Shown here piece after piece: positions 1-8,851 of a DNA stretch of 34,113 nt. The first letter of the stretch is position 1. Every line of letters starts with the position of its first letter. The stretch is from assembly GCA_020058315.1 (NCBI GenBank), contig JAGVEK010000484.1:1-34113 (forward strand), in the 5' to 3' direction. The DNA comes from Candidatus Zixiibacteriota bacterium. Lineage in GTDB: Bacteria > Zixibacteria > MSB-5A5 > WJJR01. The notes below the pieces were generated by a model. The model was not told the origin of the DNA. It did not search any database and saw only the letters and a list, made by a program, of their open reading frames with translations. Both the position numbers and the translations under genes were made by a program.

Positions 1-3000
1 AACCAGGCACACCCTGCCGCAGCCCGGCTGATCGCGTCGCTTGTTAAGGCTTCCCCGAAGAACACTGTACTTGTCGATGCCGCCATCTCTTGGGTGCGCC
101 AGTGCCCTGAGGATCCAGGAAGTTCCGCGTTACTGGCGACGCTATGCAAGCACAGTCCGTATTCAACATCGTTTATCACAGCTCTTCATGCCTGGGTTGC
201 TATCCGCGGGACTATGGAGAGCGCCTACTGGGTACTCGCCCCTGCTGTAAGGCGTCGCCCTTTTGATCCGGAACTCGTGCGGGCGGCTCTTGATTGGCTC
301 ACTGCGCACCCTCGACACCCCGAAGCCTATTTTCTCCTAGTTCCCTTGGTTAAGAGCCAGCCGCGCGATGAGGCAGTACTCGGCGCGGCCCTCCAATGGC
401 TTAGTGAATTCCCTGCACATCCGCATGCGTTCTGGCCCCTTCTGTTTCTTATCCGCGCGTGGAAGGATCGTCAGCCAGTCCGAGTGCTCTTAGAAGAATG
501 GATCAACGCCAATTGGAATCGAGGTGAGGTGGCACAGGTTTTGAGTGCCTGGCTGGCATCCGGACCCGACGATCCTAGAGTGATCGATACTACTCTCCGA
601 TGGACGTCGGAGCACCCCACTACACCCACGGCTCATCTCGCGATCACGGCTCTGGCCAGGCTCCGCCCACTCGACGCCATGCCCTTTGATCTTGCCGCGT
701 GCTGGCTATCGGCGAACCCTCACGGTACACGCTATGCGGAGTTCTTACGCAACTTGCTCCTCCTAAGCCACGGCGCGCCGCGGTGGGTTGAGCGGGCCGA
801 GGCCTATCTAGGAGCGCGAGATGCGAAAGGAGCTCATAGAGTGCTGGCAGCTCTCTTACGCACAGAATACTGCAAGCCAGAGTACATAGCATTGGTCATC
901 GACTGGCGCGGAGGCCTACCTAGACGAACGCGAGACTTTTTGCTCTCTGAACTTGCGGGTGCGCTTGTCCATCACCCTGCCAGCACCGCGGAGTACTTCT
1001 GTACTGTTCGCAGCACACATGAGCGGCGCGTGGCAGCTGAAGCTCTCGCCTGTGGCTTTAGCCGATACCCTCACATGATCCATCTTTTCTTCATCGACGG
1101 CATTCCGCTCATGCCGATTTCCGACATTTGCAGAGTGCTCAGATACTTCTCGGCATTCGGGTTCGCGAGCGATCAACTGGATTTTCAACTCATTGCGTGG
1201 CTCCGGAAACACTGCCGGCAAAATGGGTATATCGTGGTTTTGCATATCTTGCACGACGATGTCGAATGGTGGAACCGATTACTGCGCACCGGAGCCGTTC
1301 CACCTATTGTGATCAGAGACTTTCGGCGGTCCGGACGCGAGTCGCCAGTCCAATATGTGAGCAAGCCACCAATTAGGCGCGCAGATCTCTACGCAGAGAA
1401 TCTCAAATGGCTTGAACAAGAGGCGCCCGATCAAGAATCATGGCCATACGTTTGGTATGGCGCTAGTGTGCACCGCCCTAAAGGGATTCCATTTAATCGA
1501 CTGAGTACGCTTGGCCTGCAATGGATTCGCCAAGCATCACCAACTGATGCGGCATGGGGCTATGTGTGGATCTCTCTGTTTGAGCTTGCGCTGGAGCCGC
1601 ACGAGCATATCCTACTCCGACAGTATGGTATGCAATGGCTGCAAGAAGCTCCATCCAAACATCCGGCGTGGGGTCGCATCTGGTGCTTGCTTTGGGACAA
1701 GAGAAGCGATCCGACGATGGCAACGGCGCTGAAGCAAGTTGCTTTATGTTGGTTGAGTGATACATCGAAAGCGCACATGGCGTGGAGCTTCGTATGGGCG
1801 GCCTTATGGGCTGAGGGATCGGGGGACACCGCTCGAGCCGTACTGCAACATCTGGCCATGGCGTGGCTGGAGGGTGTCCGGCCAACTCACCTTGGGTGGG
1901 GCCATGTTTGGCGCCACCTGTGGCAGGGCGTTGCGTGCCTTGATGATTGCAAGCAGCTCACAGCGTGGGGAAAGACATGGCTTTTGAAGACCTTGCTCCG
2001 ACACCCTTCTTGGCCGCACGTGTGGCACGAATTGTGGCTCACTGGGCTTGATGAGACGGAACGGCTGCACCTGGGGAGGCTGGCTGATGAGTGGCTACGT
2101 GGCGAGACGATGGAACACGTCTCGTGGGCTTTTGTGTGGCGAGACAGGTGGCGAAACGCGGAATCAGAGGCGGCGCGCGAGGCACTCGCAGAGACGGGGA
2201 TGAATTGGCTCTCTGGGGATCTGGGTACTGGAACGTCATGGTTTTTGGTGTGGAAAGAACTGCGAGGGAGTACCCACCGCCGCCAAGCCACGTTGTCGCC
2301 CTTCGCGCTCGACTGGCTCGAACGAACGCCGGTCGGCCACCATGATTGGGGCTTGGTGTGGCAGGAACTGTGGAAAGAGGAGCCCGGCGTAGACAAGACC
2401 ACACTTTCAAACATCGGCAGGAAATGGCTCAGGGAGGTCCGCTACGATCACGTCTCGTGGCACTACGTTTGGTCGGTGCTTCAAGCTGTGGAGCAACGTG
2501 AAGGGCAACTGGCAGAGCACATAGCACTGGCAAGAAGATGGATTCAGCGGACACCTGCGGATCATAACTCTTGGGTCTACATGTGGAGAGATTTGTGGGA
2601 TCACACACCGAGCGGTGCGCAAAGAGACGATCTGGTCGCGGCTGGAGTGCGGTGGCTGAAACATGCGCCCGCGGAACATCAGTCCTGGGAGTTTGTTTGG
2701 AAGACACTTTGGGAATTATTCGCGCTGACTCACAAAGAGAGAATGCGATTAGAGGCGATCGCTGTCGGGTGGCTGAAACGGGTACCGGCTGAGCATCATT
2801 CATGGCAGTACGTCTGGAAAAGCCTGCGGATTGCAAGTACGGGACGGAATCGGGAGAAGGAATTGGATTGCCTTGGGATGGAGTGGCTTCGGACGGTATC
2901 ACACAGTCACAAATCCTGGCCGTTTGTTTGGCACGACCTTTCGGCCGATCGACCTAGCGAGGCGCTTCGAGAATTAGGGGAAGGCTGGGTGCTGAGTGAG

Positions 3001-3174
3001 CCTGTTGATCGAACCGGCCTAGGAATGGTGTTGGCTGCGATCATTCGGACAGGTACGGCATCTCACAGTCTATTGGAGCTCGCGGACCGATATCTCGCAA
3101 CGGTAGATCGGCAGCGCGAGTCGTGGAAACTGGTCAGTAACGCGCGCGAGAGTGTAGTTGGACAGATTCGCTGA
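1..3174 (+). CDS. Large tandem-repeat (alpha-solenoid-like) protein, 5' end outside window; C-terminal >=14 repeats of ~37 aa 'WL(x)nP..H.SW..VW..LW'
   Basis: Frame 1 is open from base 1 (NQAHPAAARLIASLVKASPKNTVLVDAAISWVRQCPED...), so the listed start at 94 is not the real start. Repeats such as WLKHAPAEHQSWEFVWKTLW / WLKRVPAEHHSWQYVWKSL / WIQRTPADHNSWVYMWRDLW are read directly from the translation. Confidence 0.9.
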   Translation, partial: NQAHPAAARLIASLVKASPKNTVLVDAAISWVRQCPEDPGSSALLATLCKHSPYSTSFITALHAWVAIRGTMESAYWVLAPAVRRRPFDPELVRAALDWLTAHPRHPEAYFLLVPLVKSQPRDEAVLGAALQWLSEFPAHPHAFWPLLFLIRAWKDRQPVRVLLEEWINANWNRGEVAQVLSAWLASGPDDPRVIDTTLRWTSEHPTTPTAHLAITALARLRPLDAMPFDLAACWLSANPHGTRYAEFLRNLLLLSHGAPRWVERAEAYLGARDAKGAHRVLAALLRTEYCKPEYIALVIDWRGGLPRRTRDFLLSELAGALVHHPASTAEYFCTVRSTHERRVAAEALACGFSRYPHMIHLFFIDGIPLMPISDICRVLRYFSAFGFASDQLDFQLIAWLRKHCRQNGYIVVLHILHDDVEWWNRLLRTGAVPPIVIRDFRRSGRESPVQYVSKPPIRRADLYAENLKWLEQEAPDQESWPYVWYGASVHRPKGIPFNRLSTLGLQWIRQASPTDAAWGYVWISLFELALEPHEHILLRQYGMQWLQEAPSKHPAWGRIWCLLWDKRSDPTMATALKQVALCWLSDTSKAHMAWSFVWAALWAEGSGDTARAVLQHLAMAWLEGVRPTHLGWGHVWRHLWQGVACLDDCKQLTAWGKTWLLKTLLRHPSWPHVWHELWLTGLDETERLHLGRLADEWLRGETMEHVSWAFVWRDRWRNAESEAAREALAETGMNWLSGDLGTGTSWFLVWKELRGSTHRRQATLSPFALDWLERTPVGHHDWGLVWQELWKEEPGVDKTTLSNIGRKWLREVRYDHVSWHYVWSVLQAVEQREGQLAEHIALARRWIQRTPADHNSWVYMWRDLWDHTPSGAQRDDLVAAGVRWLKHAPAEHQSWEFVWKTLWELFALTHKERMRLEAIAVGWLKRVPAEHHSWQYVWKSLRIASTGRNREKELDCLGMEWLRTVSHSHKSWPFVWHDLSADRPSEALRELGEGWVLSEPVDRTGLGMVLAAIIRTGTASHSLLELADRYLATVDRQRESWKLVSNARESVVGQIR

Positions 3175-3334
3175 CAATAATCGAACATCTCTCGTTCGTG
3201 TTTGGCGATATTCGCTTACGCCGCGGTCGGCGCGCCGACGTTGGAACTGGAGGTACAGTACATAAGTAGACCTGCGCTGATTCGGGACAAAGGTTGATTC
3301 CACTCGATTGGCCGCCATGAAACGATGTGAGGTT

Positions 3335-3364
3335 GGCGGTTCGCATTTTTTCAAGTGAACCGCC
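3335..3364 (+). repeat. Hairpin copy 1: GGCGGTTCGC-ATTTTTTCAA-GTGAACCGCC
   Basis: Inverted repeat, 10-bp stem with one G-T wobble and a T-rich loop; related to copies at 6251 and 7073. Confidence 0.85.
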
Positions 3365-3392
3365 ATCTGAGCGGTCGTCGGAGGACCTGAAG

Positions 3393-3509
3393 ATGACGCA
3401 ACAAGAGATTGAGGAATTAGCGAGGACCGTCGCGAAGCTGATCCGCAACAGCGCCGAGGTGCGGCAGACAATCTGAGGCTGCGCGTGCCAGTGCCCAAAT
3501 CTAACCTGA
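3393..3509 (+). pseudogene. Truncated copy of the 41-aa 'MTQQE' small-protein family (in-frame TGA at 3474)
   Basis: MTQQEIEELARTVAKLIRNSAEVRQTI*GCACQCPNLT* versus MTQQESEEFAKLITKLIRNSAEVRQAIWDCACQCPNLTVEY at 6308; TGG->TGA at the conserved W. GGAGG-type RBS upstream. Confidence 0.7.
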
Positions 3510-3553
3510 GGAGGAATCAATCCACGAGGGAGTAAAGCTCGTGGTCGCCTTTC

Positions 3554-4087
3554 TCAAGCGAAGCGATCGATTGCGAAGATCTCGGATCCTGTTTTCCGCT
3601 GGGAATCGGCCACAGGCGAGATCAACTCGCCCGCAGCGGGGTATCCAACCGGCATGAGAGCGACCACCTTTGCCTGCCGTGGAACGCAGAGCAGTTTCTT
3701 GATTTCCAGCTCGTCGAACGCGCCGATCCAACACATCCCTAGGCCCTCAGCCACGGCCGCCAAGGCGAGATGATCGAGCGCGATGGTCACGTCGATGTCC
3801 ACGCTGTTTCCGGAGCCGCCCATGGTCTGGTATGCCTGGTGCGGCAGCCCACACCCCACCACGATCAGCGGCGCGTCGGCGATGAAAAGCTGCTCCTGCG
3901 CCGCCTGAGCAAGCCTCTGTCGAATCTGCGGATCGAAGACGAAGATGAACCGCCAAGGCTGAAGGTTGCAGGCCGACGGAGCAAACCGCAACGCTTGGCG
4001 CAAACGATCCAGGATCTCCGGCGGGATCGCCTTGGACGCATACGCTCGGACGCTTCGCCGCATGCGAATCGCTTCGAGTACGTTCAT
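3554..4087 (-). CDS. Nitroreductase family protein
   Basis: MNVLEAIRMRRSVRAYASKAIPPEILDRLRQALRFAPSACNLQPWRFIFV... with RRSVRxY and PSACNLQPW typical of nitroreductases. Confidence 0.88.
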   Translation of the reverse strand: MNVLEAIRMRRSVRAYASKAIPPEILDRLRQALRFAPSACNLQPWRFIFVFDPQIRQRLAQAAQEQLFIADAPLIVVGCGLPHQAYQTMGGSGNSVDIDVTIALDHLALAAVAEGLGMCWIGAFDELEIKKLLCVPRQAKVVALMPVGYPAAGELISPVADSQRKTGSEIFAIDRFA

Positions 4088-4246
4088 GAGGTTCCTCCAC
4101 GAGAGGGCGACATCCGACAGTATACCCCATTCGGTTTGCGCGTAGAAAACAGCAGCCGCCGAGCAGATGGAAGTTGGCAAGGCGATCGCTGGGTTGGAAC
4201 AACATGGCAGCCAATCCGTACAATAAGCCGCGGAAGGGCAGCTGAC

Positions 4247-5143
4247 GTGAACGTACCCGTCGTCTATCACGCGGATTACTACGCGGACATCGGCGCCCAC
4301 GTTTTTCCCACCAGGAAGTTTTCGCTCGTCCTCGAAGCGATTCAGAGGAACGTTGGCGAAATAATGGGATGTCTTCGCCAGCCCTCGCCCGCAACGCGCG
4401 AGCAACTCCTGCGCATACACGCGCCCGAGTACCTAGCGGATCTGGACGGTTGTCGCTGGACGCCGCGAACCTCGTTCTCGGAATTGCCGCTGACCAAGGA
4501 GATCGTCGACGCCTATTACCTGATGGCTGGTGGAACGTGCCTGGCGGCAAGCCTTGCCTGCCAACATGGCGGTGCGATGAACCTGGGCGGTGGGTTCCAC
4601 CACGCCTTCGCAGACCGGGCAGAGGGGTTCTGTTACGTCAACGACGTTGCCATCGCGGTGCGTGAGATTCAGGCGCAGAGGCTCGTCGAGCGCGTGGCCG
4701 TCATCGACACCGACCTGCACCAGGGCAACGGCACAGCGCGGATCTTTCGGGGCGACCCGCAAGTCTTTACCTTTTCGATTCACCAGGAGGATCTTTATCC
4801 CCTCAAGGAGCAGAGCAGCTTGGACATCGGGCTGGAAGACGGAACGGAGGACGACGAGTACCTCACGAAGCTACGCCAAGGGCTGGATGTTGTCTTTGGG
4901 CAGTTCAAGCCGCAATTCGTGATGTACGTCGGCGGCGTGGATCCCTACAAGGACGATCGGCTCGGCTCATTACAACTCACCAAGGCAGGAATCAAGCAGC
5001 GCGACACGATGGTCTTCCGGAGATGTCGCGATCACGGCGTTCCCGTTGTGGCCGTGCTTGCGGGCGGCTACGCGGCCGATGTCGGGGACACGGTTGAAAT
5101 GCACGCCAACACCTACCTGGCGTTGCGAGGAACTCTCGGCTGA
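4247..5143 (+). CDS. Histone deacetylase / acetoin-utilization family hydrolase
   Basis: GGGFHHAFADRAEGFCYVNDVAIA, DTDLHQGNGTA, YVGGVDPYKDDRLGSLQLT, VAVLAGGYA: classic HDAC-fold metal-ligand motifs. GTG start at 4247 chosen to fit the domain start VPVVYHADY. Confidence 0.9.
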   Translation: MNVPVVYHADYYADIGAHVFPTRKFSLVLEAIQRNVGEIMGCLRQPSPATREQLLRIHAPEYLADLDGCRWTPRTSFSELPLTKEIVDAYYLMAGGTCLAASLACQHGGAMNLGGGFHHAFADRAEGFCYVNDVAIAVREIQAQRLVERVAVIDTDLHQGNGTARIFRGDPQVFTFSIHQEDLYPLKEQSSLDIGLEDGTEDDEYLTKLRQGLDVVFGQFKPQFVMYVGGVDPYKDDRLGSLQLTKAGIKQRDTMVFRRCRDHGVPVVAVLAGGYAADVGDTVEMHANTYLALRGTLG

Positions 5144-5287
5144 GCCCGCGGCGATTGGATGTTGCCCGACCAAATCCGTTGCGATCAGCGGGCAAATTCG
5201 TTTTCGATACTCAGTACATACCGTTTCTCGCCCGCATCGGCGTCCCATTGCCTGGCAGACCCGCAGTGCAGGCAGTCAGAGCACAGG

Positions 5288-6178
5288 TCAGTTTGGTGTC
5301 AGGGCGAACGCCCAAGCGACCGCAAGAATCGTCAAAGCGGCGCCTCCGAATATGAGCTGTGCTCGCAGTTGAGACCATGCGCGGTCGGCTCTTTCGCCGA
5401 GAGCGCCAACTAGAGCGCCACACAGGAAGCCAAACACGTGGGCGCCGACATCGGTGCGCCCGCCGCCAGTACCTAGGAGGCTGAGCAGGAGGGCGCCCCC
5501 GACGATCGGCGCCCATTTTTCCATTCGTGAGGTGCGCAGCCATCTGTTTTGTCGCCAAGCATGCCCCGCAAGCAACCCCAAGGCAGCGAAGACGGCAGTC
5601 GAAGCGCCGATAGAAGCGTGGCCGGCGGGGTGCAGCCAAGCATTGAGAAGATTGCCCAAGGCGCCTCCGATGAGGATGCCAAACCAGGCGCGGCCCGAAC
5701 CAAACGAACGGCCAGCGAACAGCCCGACGAGACCGCCGATGATGACGTTCCCAATCAAGTGCACAAGGTCGGCGTGCAAGGTCAGAGCGGTTACCGTCAG
5801 CCACCACTGTCCCTGTCGGATGAGGCCTGCCTGTGCCGTGCCTGCTTCAAGCCAATCCACACCAAATGAATGCTGCTGCTGCCACACGGCTACGATCGAT
5901 AGCACCGTGGCATAGCACAACACGCCGGCCCACCCGTTGGCCGGCCTTGGAACCGTAAAACGAGCCGTCGGCCAATCACGATTCTCTGATGCGTAGGCAT
6001 CGAGTTCCGCGCGGCTCCGATCCGCATCCGAAGCAGCAACCAAGATGATGAGCTCACCTGCTTCTGGACGAACCTCGTGCGCGATCCCAGCCGCCCCAAG
6101 CACAAGGGCATGCTCGCGGCAATCCGTTTGATTCGGCGAACGGTAGACGATTCCCCACTCAAAACGCGAGTCGGCCAT
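5288..6178 (-). CDS. Rhomboid family intramembrane serine protease
   Basis: HADLVHLIGNVIIGG, HPAGHASIGASTAVFAALG (GASTA catalytic Ser), TDVGAHVFGFLCGALVG (catalytic His), multiple TM helices. Confidence 0.88.
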   Translation of the reverse strand: MADSRFEWGIVYRSPNQTDCREHALVLGAAGIAHEVRPEAGELIILVAASDADRSRAELDAYASENRDWPTARFTVPRPANGWAGVLCYATVLSIVAVWQQQHSFGVDWLEAGTAQAGLIRQGQWWLTVTALTLHADLVHLIGNVIIGGLVGLFAGRSFGSGRAWFGILIGGALGNLLNAWLHPAGHASIGASTAVFAALGLLAGHAWRQNRWLRTSRMEKWAPIVGGALLLSLLGTGGGRTDVGAHVFGFLCGALVGALGERADRAWSQLRAQLIFGGAALTILAVAWAFALTPN

Positions 6179-6250
6179 ACCCAGCGATTCTATCGACCAT
6201 GCGGAAGGCTACGTAGGGGCTGCGTGGAATCGCGCAGGGTTAGGTACATT

Positions 6251-6281
6251 GGCGGTTCGCCTTGTTTTTGAGCGAACCGCC
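6251..6281 (+). repeat. Hairpin copy 2: GGCGGTTCGC-CTTGTTTTTGA-GCGAACCGCC
   Basis: Perfect 10-bp stem with T-rich loop, 26 nt upstream of the 6308 ATG. Confidence 0.9.
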
Positions 6282-6307
6282 ACAAGTGGTCGCTGGAGGA
6301 ACTGAAT

Positions 6308-6433
6308 ATGACGCAACAAGAAAGCGAAGAGTTCGCAAAGCTCATCACGAAGCTGATCCGCAACAGCGCCGAGGTGCGGCAGGCGATCTGGGACTGCGCG
6401 TGCCAATGCCCGAACCTAACCGTGGAGTACTGA
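6308..6433 (+). CDS. 41-aa Cys-containing small protein (MTQQESEEFAKLITKLIRNSAEVRQAIWDCACQCPNLTVEY)
   Basis: Paralogue of the 3393 copy; substitutions between the copies include several synonymous third-position changes in this frame (AAC/AAT, CAA/CAG, CCG/CCA). RBS CTGGAGGAACTGAAT upstream. Not in the supplied ORF track. Confidence 0.7.
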   Translation: MTQQESEEFAKLITKLIRNSAEVRQAIWDCACQCPNLTVEY

Positions 6434-6442
6434 GGTGGGAGC

Positions 6443-6682
6443 ATGGATCGAAACGAGGCGGAGCAGCTCGCCTGGAAGATTCTTGGCGAGGTCGAAGAAA
6501 CGATGAGTGGGGATGGCGTTGCCGTTTTTTCAGGCGAAGGCCATCACGGCATCAAGGTGAGGGCCTTCTTCGAGGACCGGGAGTATAGCGCCTTGGAGAA
6601 CACGATTGTCAGGATTCTGCTGGAGGCAATGAAGGTTCAAGCGGTCCTGCAGGCCCAGTCGTTGGACGGGCACGACTTGTAG
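6443..6682 (+). CDS. Small acidic protein carrying one copy of a recurring ~50-aa domain
   Basis: ILGEVEETMSGDGVAVFSGEGHHGIKVRAFFEDREYSALENTIVRILLEAM aligns by eye with both halves of the protein at 7135. Confidence 0.7.
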   Translation: MDRNEAEQLAWKILGEVEETMSGDGVAVFSGEGHHGIKVRAFFEDREYSALENTIVRILLEAMKVQAVLQAQSLDGHDL

Positions 6683-6775
6683 GGGAGCGAGGATGAGCGG
6701 GGAAACAGCGCGGGATCGAAAGAACTGATCGGGCGAGCTCACGTCGATCGCCTTGACGTGCGGAGGCGATCGAAC

Positions 6776-6991
6776 ATGACGAAAACAGAAGAGAATTCAG
6801 AATCAGCCACACGGTGTGAGAACTGCGGTGGTACGGTCTTTTTGGTTGATGAAACCTGCACGCATGTCGAGATCGACGGCGAGATCGTGAAAACCTACGC
6901 CAGCGACTTGTGCAATCGGAATTGCATGCGGTGTGTCTACCCCGAGGTGTATCGGGACCATTTTGGGGATCCGGAAGCGTGGCCCGACTGA
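6776..6991 (+). CDS. Small zinc-ribbon-like protein
   Basis: CENCGGTVFL...CNRNCMRC cysteine pairs; 71 aa from ATG 6776. Confidence 0.6.
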   Translation: MTKTEENSESATRCENCGGTVFLVDETCTHVEIDGEIVKTYASDLCNRNCMRCVYPEVYRDHFGDPEAWPD

Positions 6992-7072
6992 TGTCGTGGG
7001 GTACACGTACCCCGCGGACGCCTCTGAAAAGATCATCAGTCGTCATGGTCAGACGATGGAAGATTCAGTTCA

Positions 7073-7103
7073 GGCGGTTCGCCTTTTTTTCGGGCGAACC
7101 GCC
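7073..7103 (+). repeat. Hairpin copy 3: GGCGGTTCGCC-TTTTTTTCG-GGCGAACCGCC
   Basis: Perfect 11-bp stem, T7-containing loop, 31 nt upstream of ATG 7135. Confidence 0.92.
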
Positions 7104-7134
7104 AATAGGGAGGGGTTTGCCGGAGGATGAAAAC

Positions 7135-7722
7135 ATGGACGAAGAAAGAGCGTATGAAATCGCCCTTCGGATTCGTGACGAGTTCGAGGATTTACTGGAC
7201 GAGAAAAACATCACGATTCCGTCGGCGGATCGGGAAGGCGCGCCGGGCGAGGCACGTCTGTACGGAGAAGAGAACTTGCGGTTGGTTGATTCGATCGTGG
7301 AATTGTTGATCAAGCATGCAGATGAGATCACTTTGCAAGGAGACATTGACGATTCAAGCCATCCCCTGCGCGAACTTGCCATCCTGCTTTGTGACGAATT
7401 TGAGGATTTGCTGGACGACAAAAGCATCATGATCCCCTCTGCGGATCGTGAAGGGCGTGCGGAGGAAGCCTGTCTGTACGGGTCGGAGTATTACGCGCTT
7501 GAGGATGGCGTCGTCGAGATCCTAATGGAGGAACTCGCTGCTGGCGCGAAACGGGAAGACGCCGCGGAAATCTGCGCGGAGGCGCGGGAAACGGTCGAGG
7601 CGATGCAGAAAGCGATGGCGACGGCACCAGAAGGGTTGACGAGGATCGGCTCAGCCGGAGTGGGCGCGCGCATGATGCCGGGGCAACCGGCCTCAGAACA
7701 CGGCAACGAGTCGGTGAGGTGA
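7135..7722 (+). CDS. Protein with internal tandem duplication of a ~50-aa acidic domain
   Basis: RDEFEDLLDEKNITIPSADREGAPGEARLYGEENLRLVDSIVELLIKHA versus CDEFEDLLDDKSIMIPSADREGRAEEACLYGSEYYALEDGVVEILMEEL. Confidence 0.8.
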   Translation: MDEERAYEIALRIRDEFEDLLDEKNITIPSADREGAPGEARLYGEENLRLVDSIVELLIKHADEITLQGDIDDSSHPLRELAILLCDEFEDLLDDKSIMIPSADREGRAEEACLYGSEYYALEDGVVEILMEELAAGAKREDAAEICAEARETVEAMQKAMATAPEGLTRIGSAGVGARMMPGQPASEHGNESVR

Positions 7723-7727
7723 TCGGA

Positions 7728-7994
7728 ATGGCAGACCGTGAACACACTATCACGTTGACTTTGTGCGAAGGCGATTTCGAGATGTCGATGGGGCGCAAGC
7801 CGCGTGGCGATGAGGAGTTCGAAGAGTGGGCCTATCTGTGCGAGAAGGGAATGCTCAACGGGCACATTGATTGGGATGTTTTGTATCAATGTGCGAAAGA
7901 GGCGATGCCCGTGGGTGCGGACCAATCGGTTCTTGGCTCCTCAGCCGACCAGCGAAGGAAACCAAAAACAAATCCTTCGGAGGCAGCACCATGA
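7728..7994 (+). CDS. Hypothetical accessory protein, ATGA-overlapping with ardC-like gene
   Basis: ATG with upstream GAGGTGATC, a strong Shine-Dalgarno; stop overlaps the next start (ATGA at 7991). Confidence 0.65.
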   Translation: MADREHTITLTLCEGDFEMSMGRKPRGDEEFEEWAYLCEKGMLNGHIDWDVLYQCAKEAMPVGADQSVLGSSADQRRKPKTNPSEAAP

Positions 7995-8851
7995 AGAAAA
8001 ACCAAGCTCAGAGGGTCATCGACGAAGCGCTCGAGCAACTCGCAACAGCGCTTGCGAACGGGCAGAGTGAAGCGCTGAAAACTTACCTCTCCGCGATGGC
8101 GCGGTTTTCGGCCTACAGCATCGGGAACCTCCTGTTGATTTTGGCGCAACGGCCTGAGGCGACGAGAATTGCGGGCTACCGCACTTGGCAAGGACTCGGC
8201 CGCAATGTCAAGAAGGGCGAGAAAGGGATACTCATCACTGCGCCGATTGTTTTCAGCAAGAAACACGGCGACAGGCACAGCCGTGCGCCACCAATTCATG
8301 AAGAAGACGACACGATACTGTACTTCAAGGCGGTGCACGTTTTCGACATTTTACAAACTGATGGCAGGCCGCTTCCAAAACCCGCCTGCGTCGGCGGCAA
8401 CCCCGACGGCCAAACGGAAAAACTCAAGGCGTTCGTCGCGTCGAAGGGGATTGCACTCGATTACTCGTCAAGCCTCGGGACAGCCGACGGCCAGTCTCAG
8501 GGCGGAAAAATCACGCTCCGCGAAGGACTTGCGCCGGCAGAGGAATTCTCCGTTCTTGTCCATGAGCTCGCCCACAGTCTCCTTCACTCTCGTAGCGTTG
8601 CAACGACAAAGACCGTTCGCGAGACCGAAGCCGAAGCCGTGGCGTTTGTGGTCTGCCAGGCAATCGGCCTCGAAACAGGAACCTCGTCATCGGATTACAT
8701 TCGGCTTTATCGTGGCGACAAAGAAACGCTCGCGCAGTCGCTGGCACGGATTCAGAGAACGGTGGCGGAAATTCTGGAGGGAATCCAGGCAGATGCAGAA
8801 CAACAATCCGAAGATCTCGGATTAGTGCAGGAATCCCTTGCAAAACAATGA
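7991..8851 (+). CDS. ardC: ArdC-like antirestriction protein (ssDNA-binding N-terminal domain plus HExxH metallopeptidase)
   Basis: SAMARFSAYSIGNLLLILAQRPEATRIAGYRTWQGLGRNVKKGEKGI (ArdC N-terminal pattern) and SVLVHELAHSLLH (HELAH) with downstream ETEAEAVAFVV. Confidence 0.9.
   Translation: MKKNQAQRVIDEALEQLATALANGQSEALKTYLSAMARFSAYSIGNLLLILAQRPEATRIAGYRTWQGLGRNVKKGEKGILITAPIVFSKKHGDRHSRAPPIHEEDDTILYFKAVHVFDILQTDGRPLPKPACVGGNPDGQTEKLKAFVASKGIALDYSSSLGTADGQSQGGKITLREGLAPAEEFSVLVHELAHSLLHSRSVATTKTVRETEAEAVAFVVCQAIGLETGTSSSDYIRLYRGDKETLAQSLARIQRTVAEILEGIQADAEQQSEDLGLVQESLAKQ

Noticed and set aside
1493-2902. Multiple long minus-strand ORFs opposite the repeat protein
   Set aside because: High-GC antisense shadows; low-complexity S/R/P-rich translations without motifs.
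3134-3520. Minus-strand ORF similar to minus ORF 6190-6444
   Set aside because: These are antisense shadows of the 41-aa plus-strand gene family; substitutions between copies fit the plus frame.
3335-7103. T-loop hairpins as rho-independent terminators
   Set aside because: The T-tract is inside the loop, not 3' of the stem, and the elements sit immediately before an RBS and start codon.
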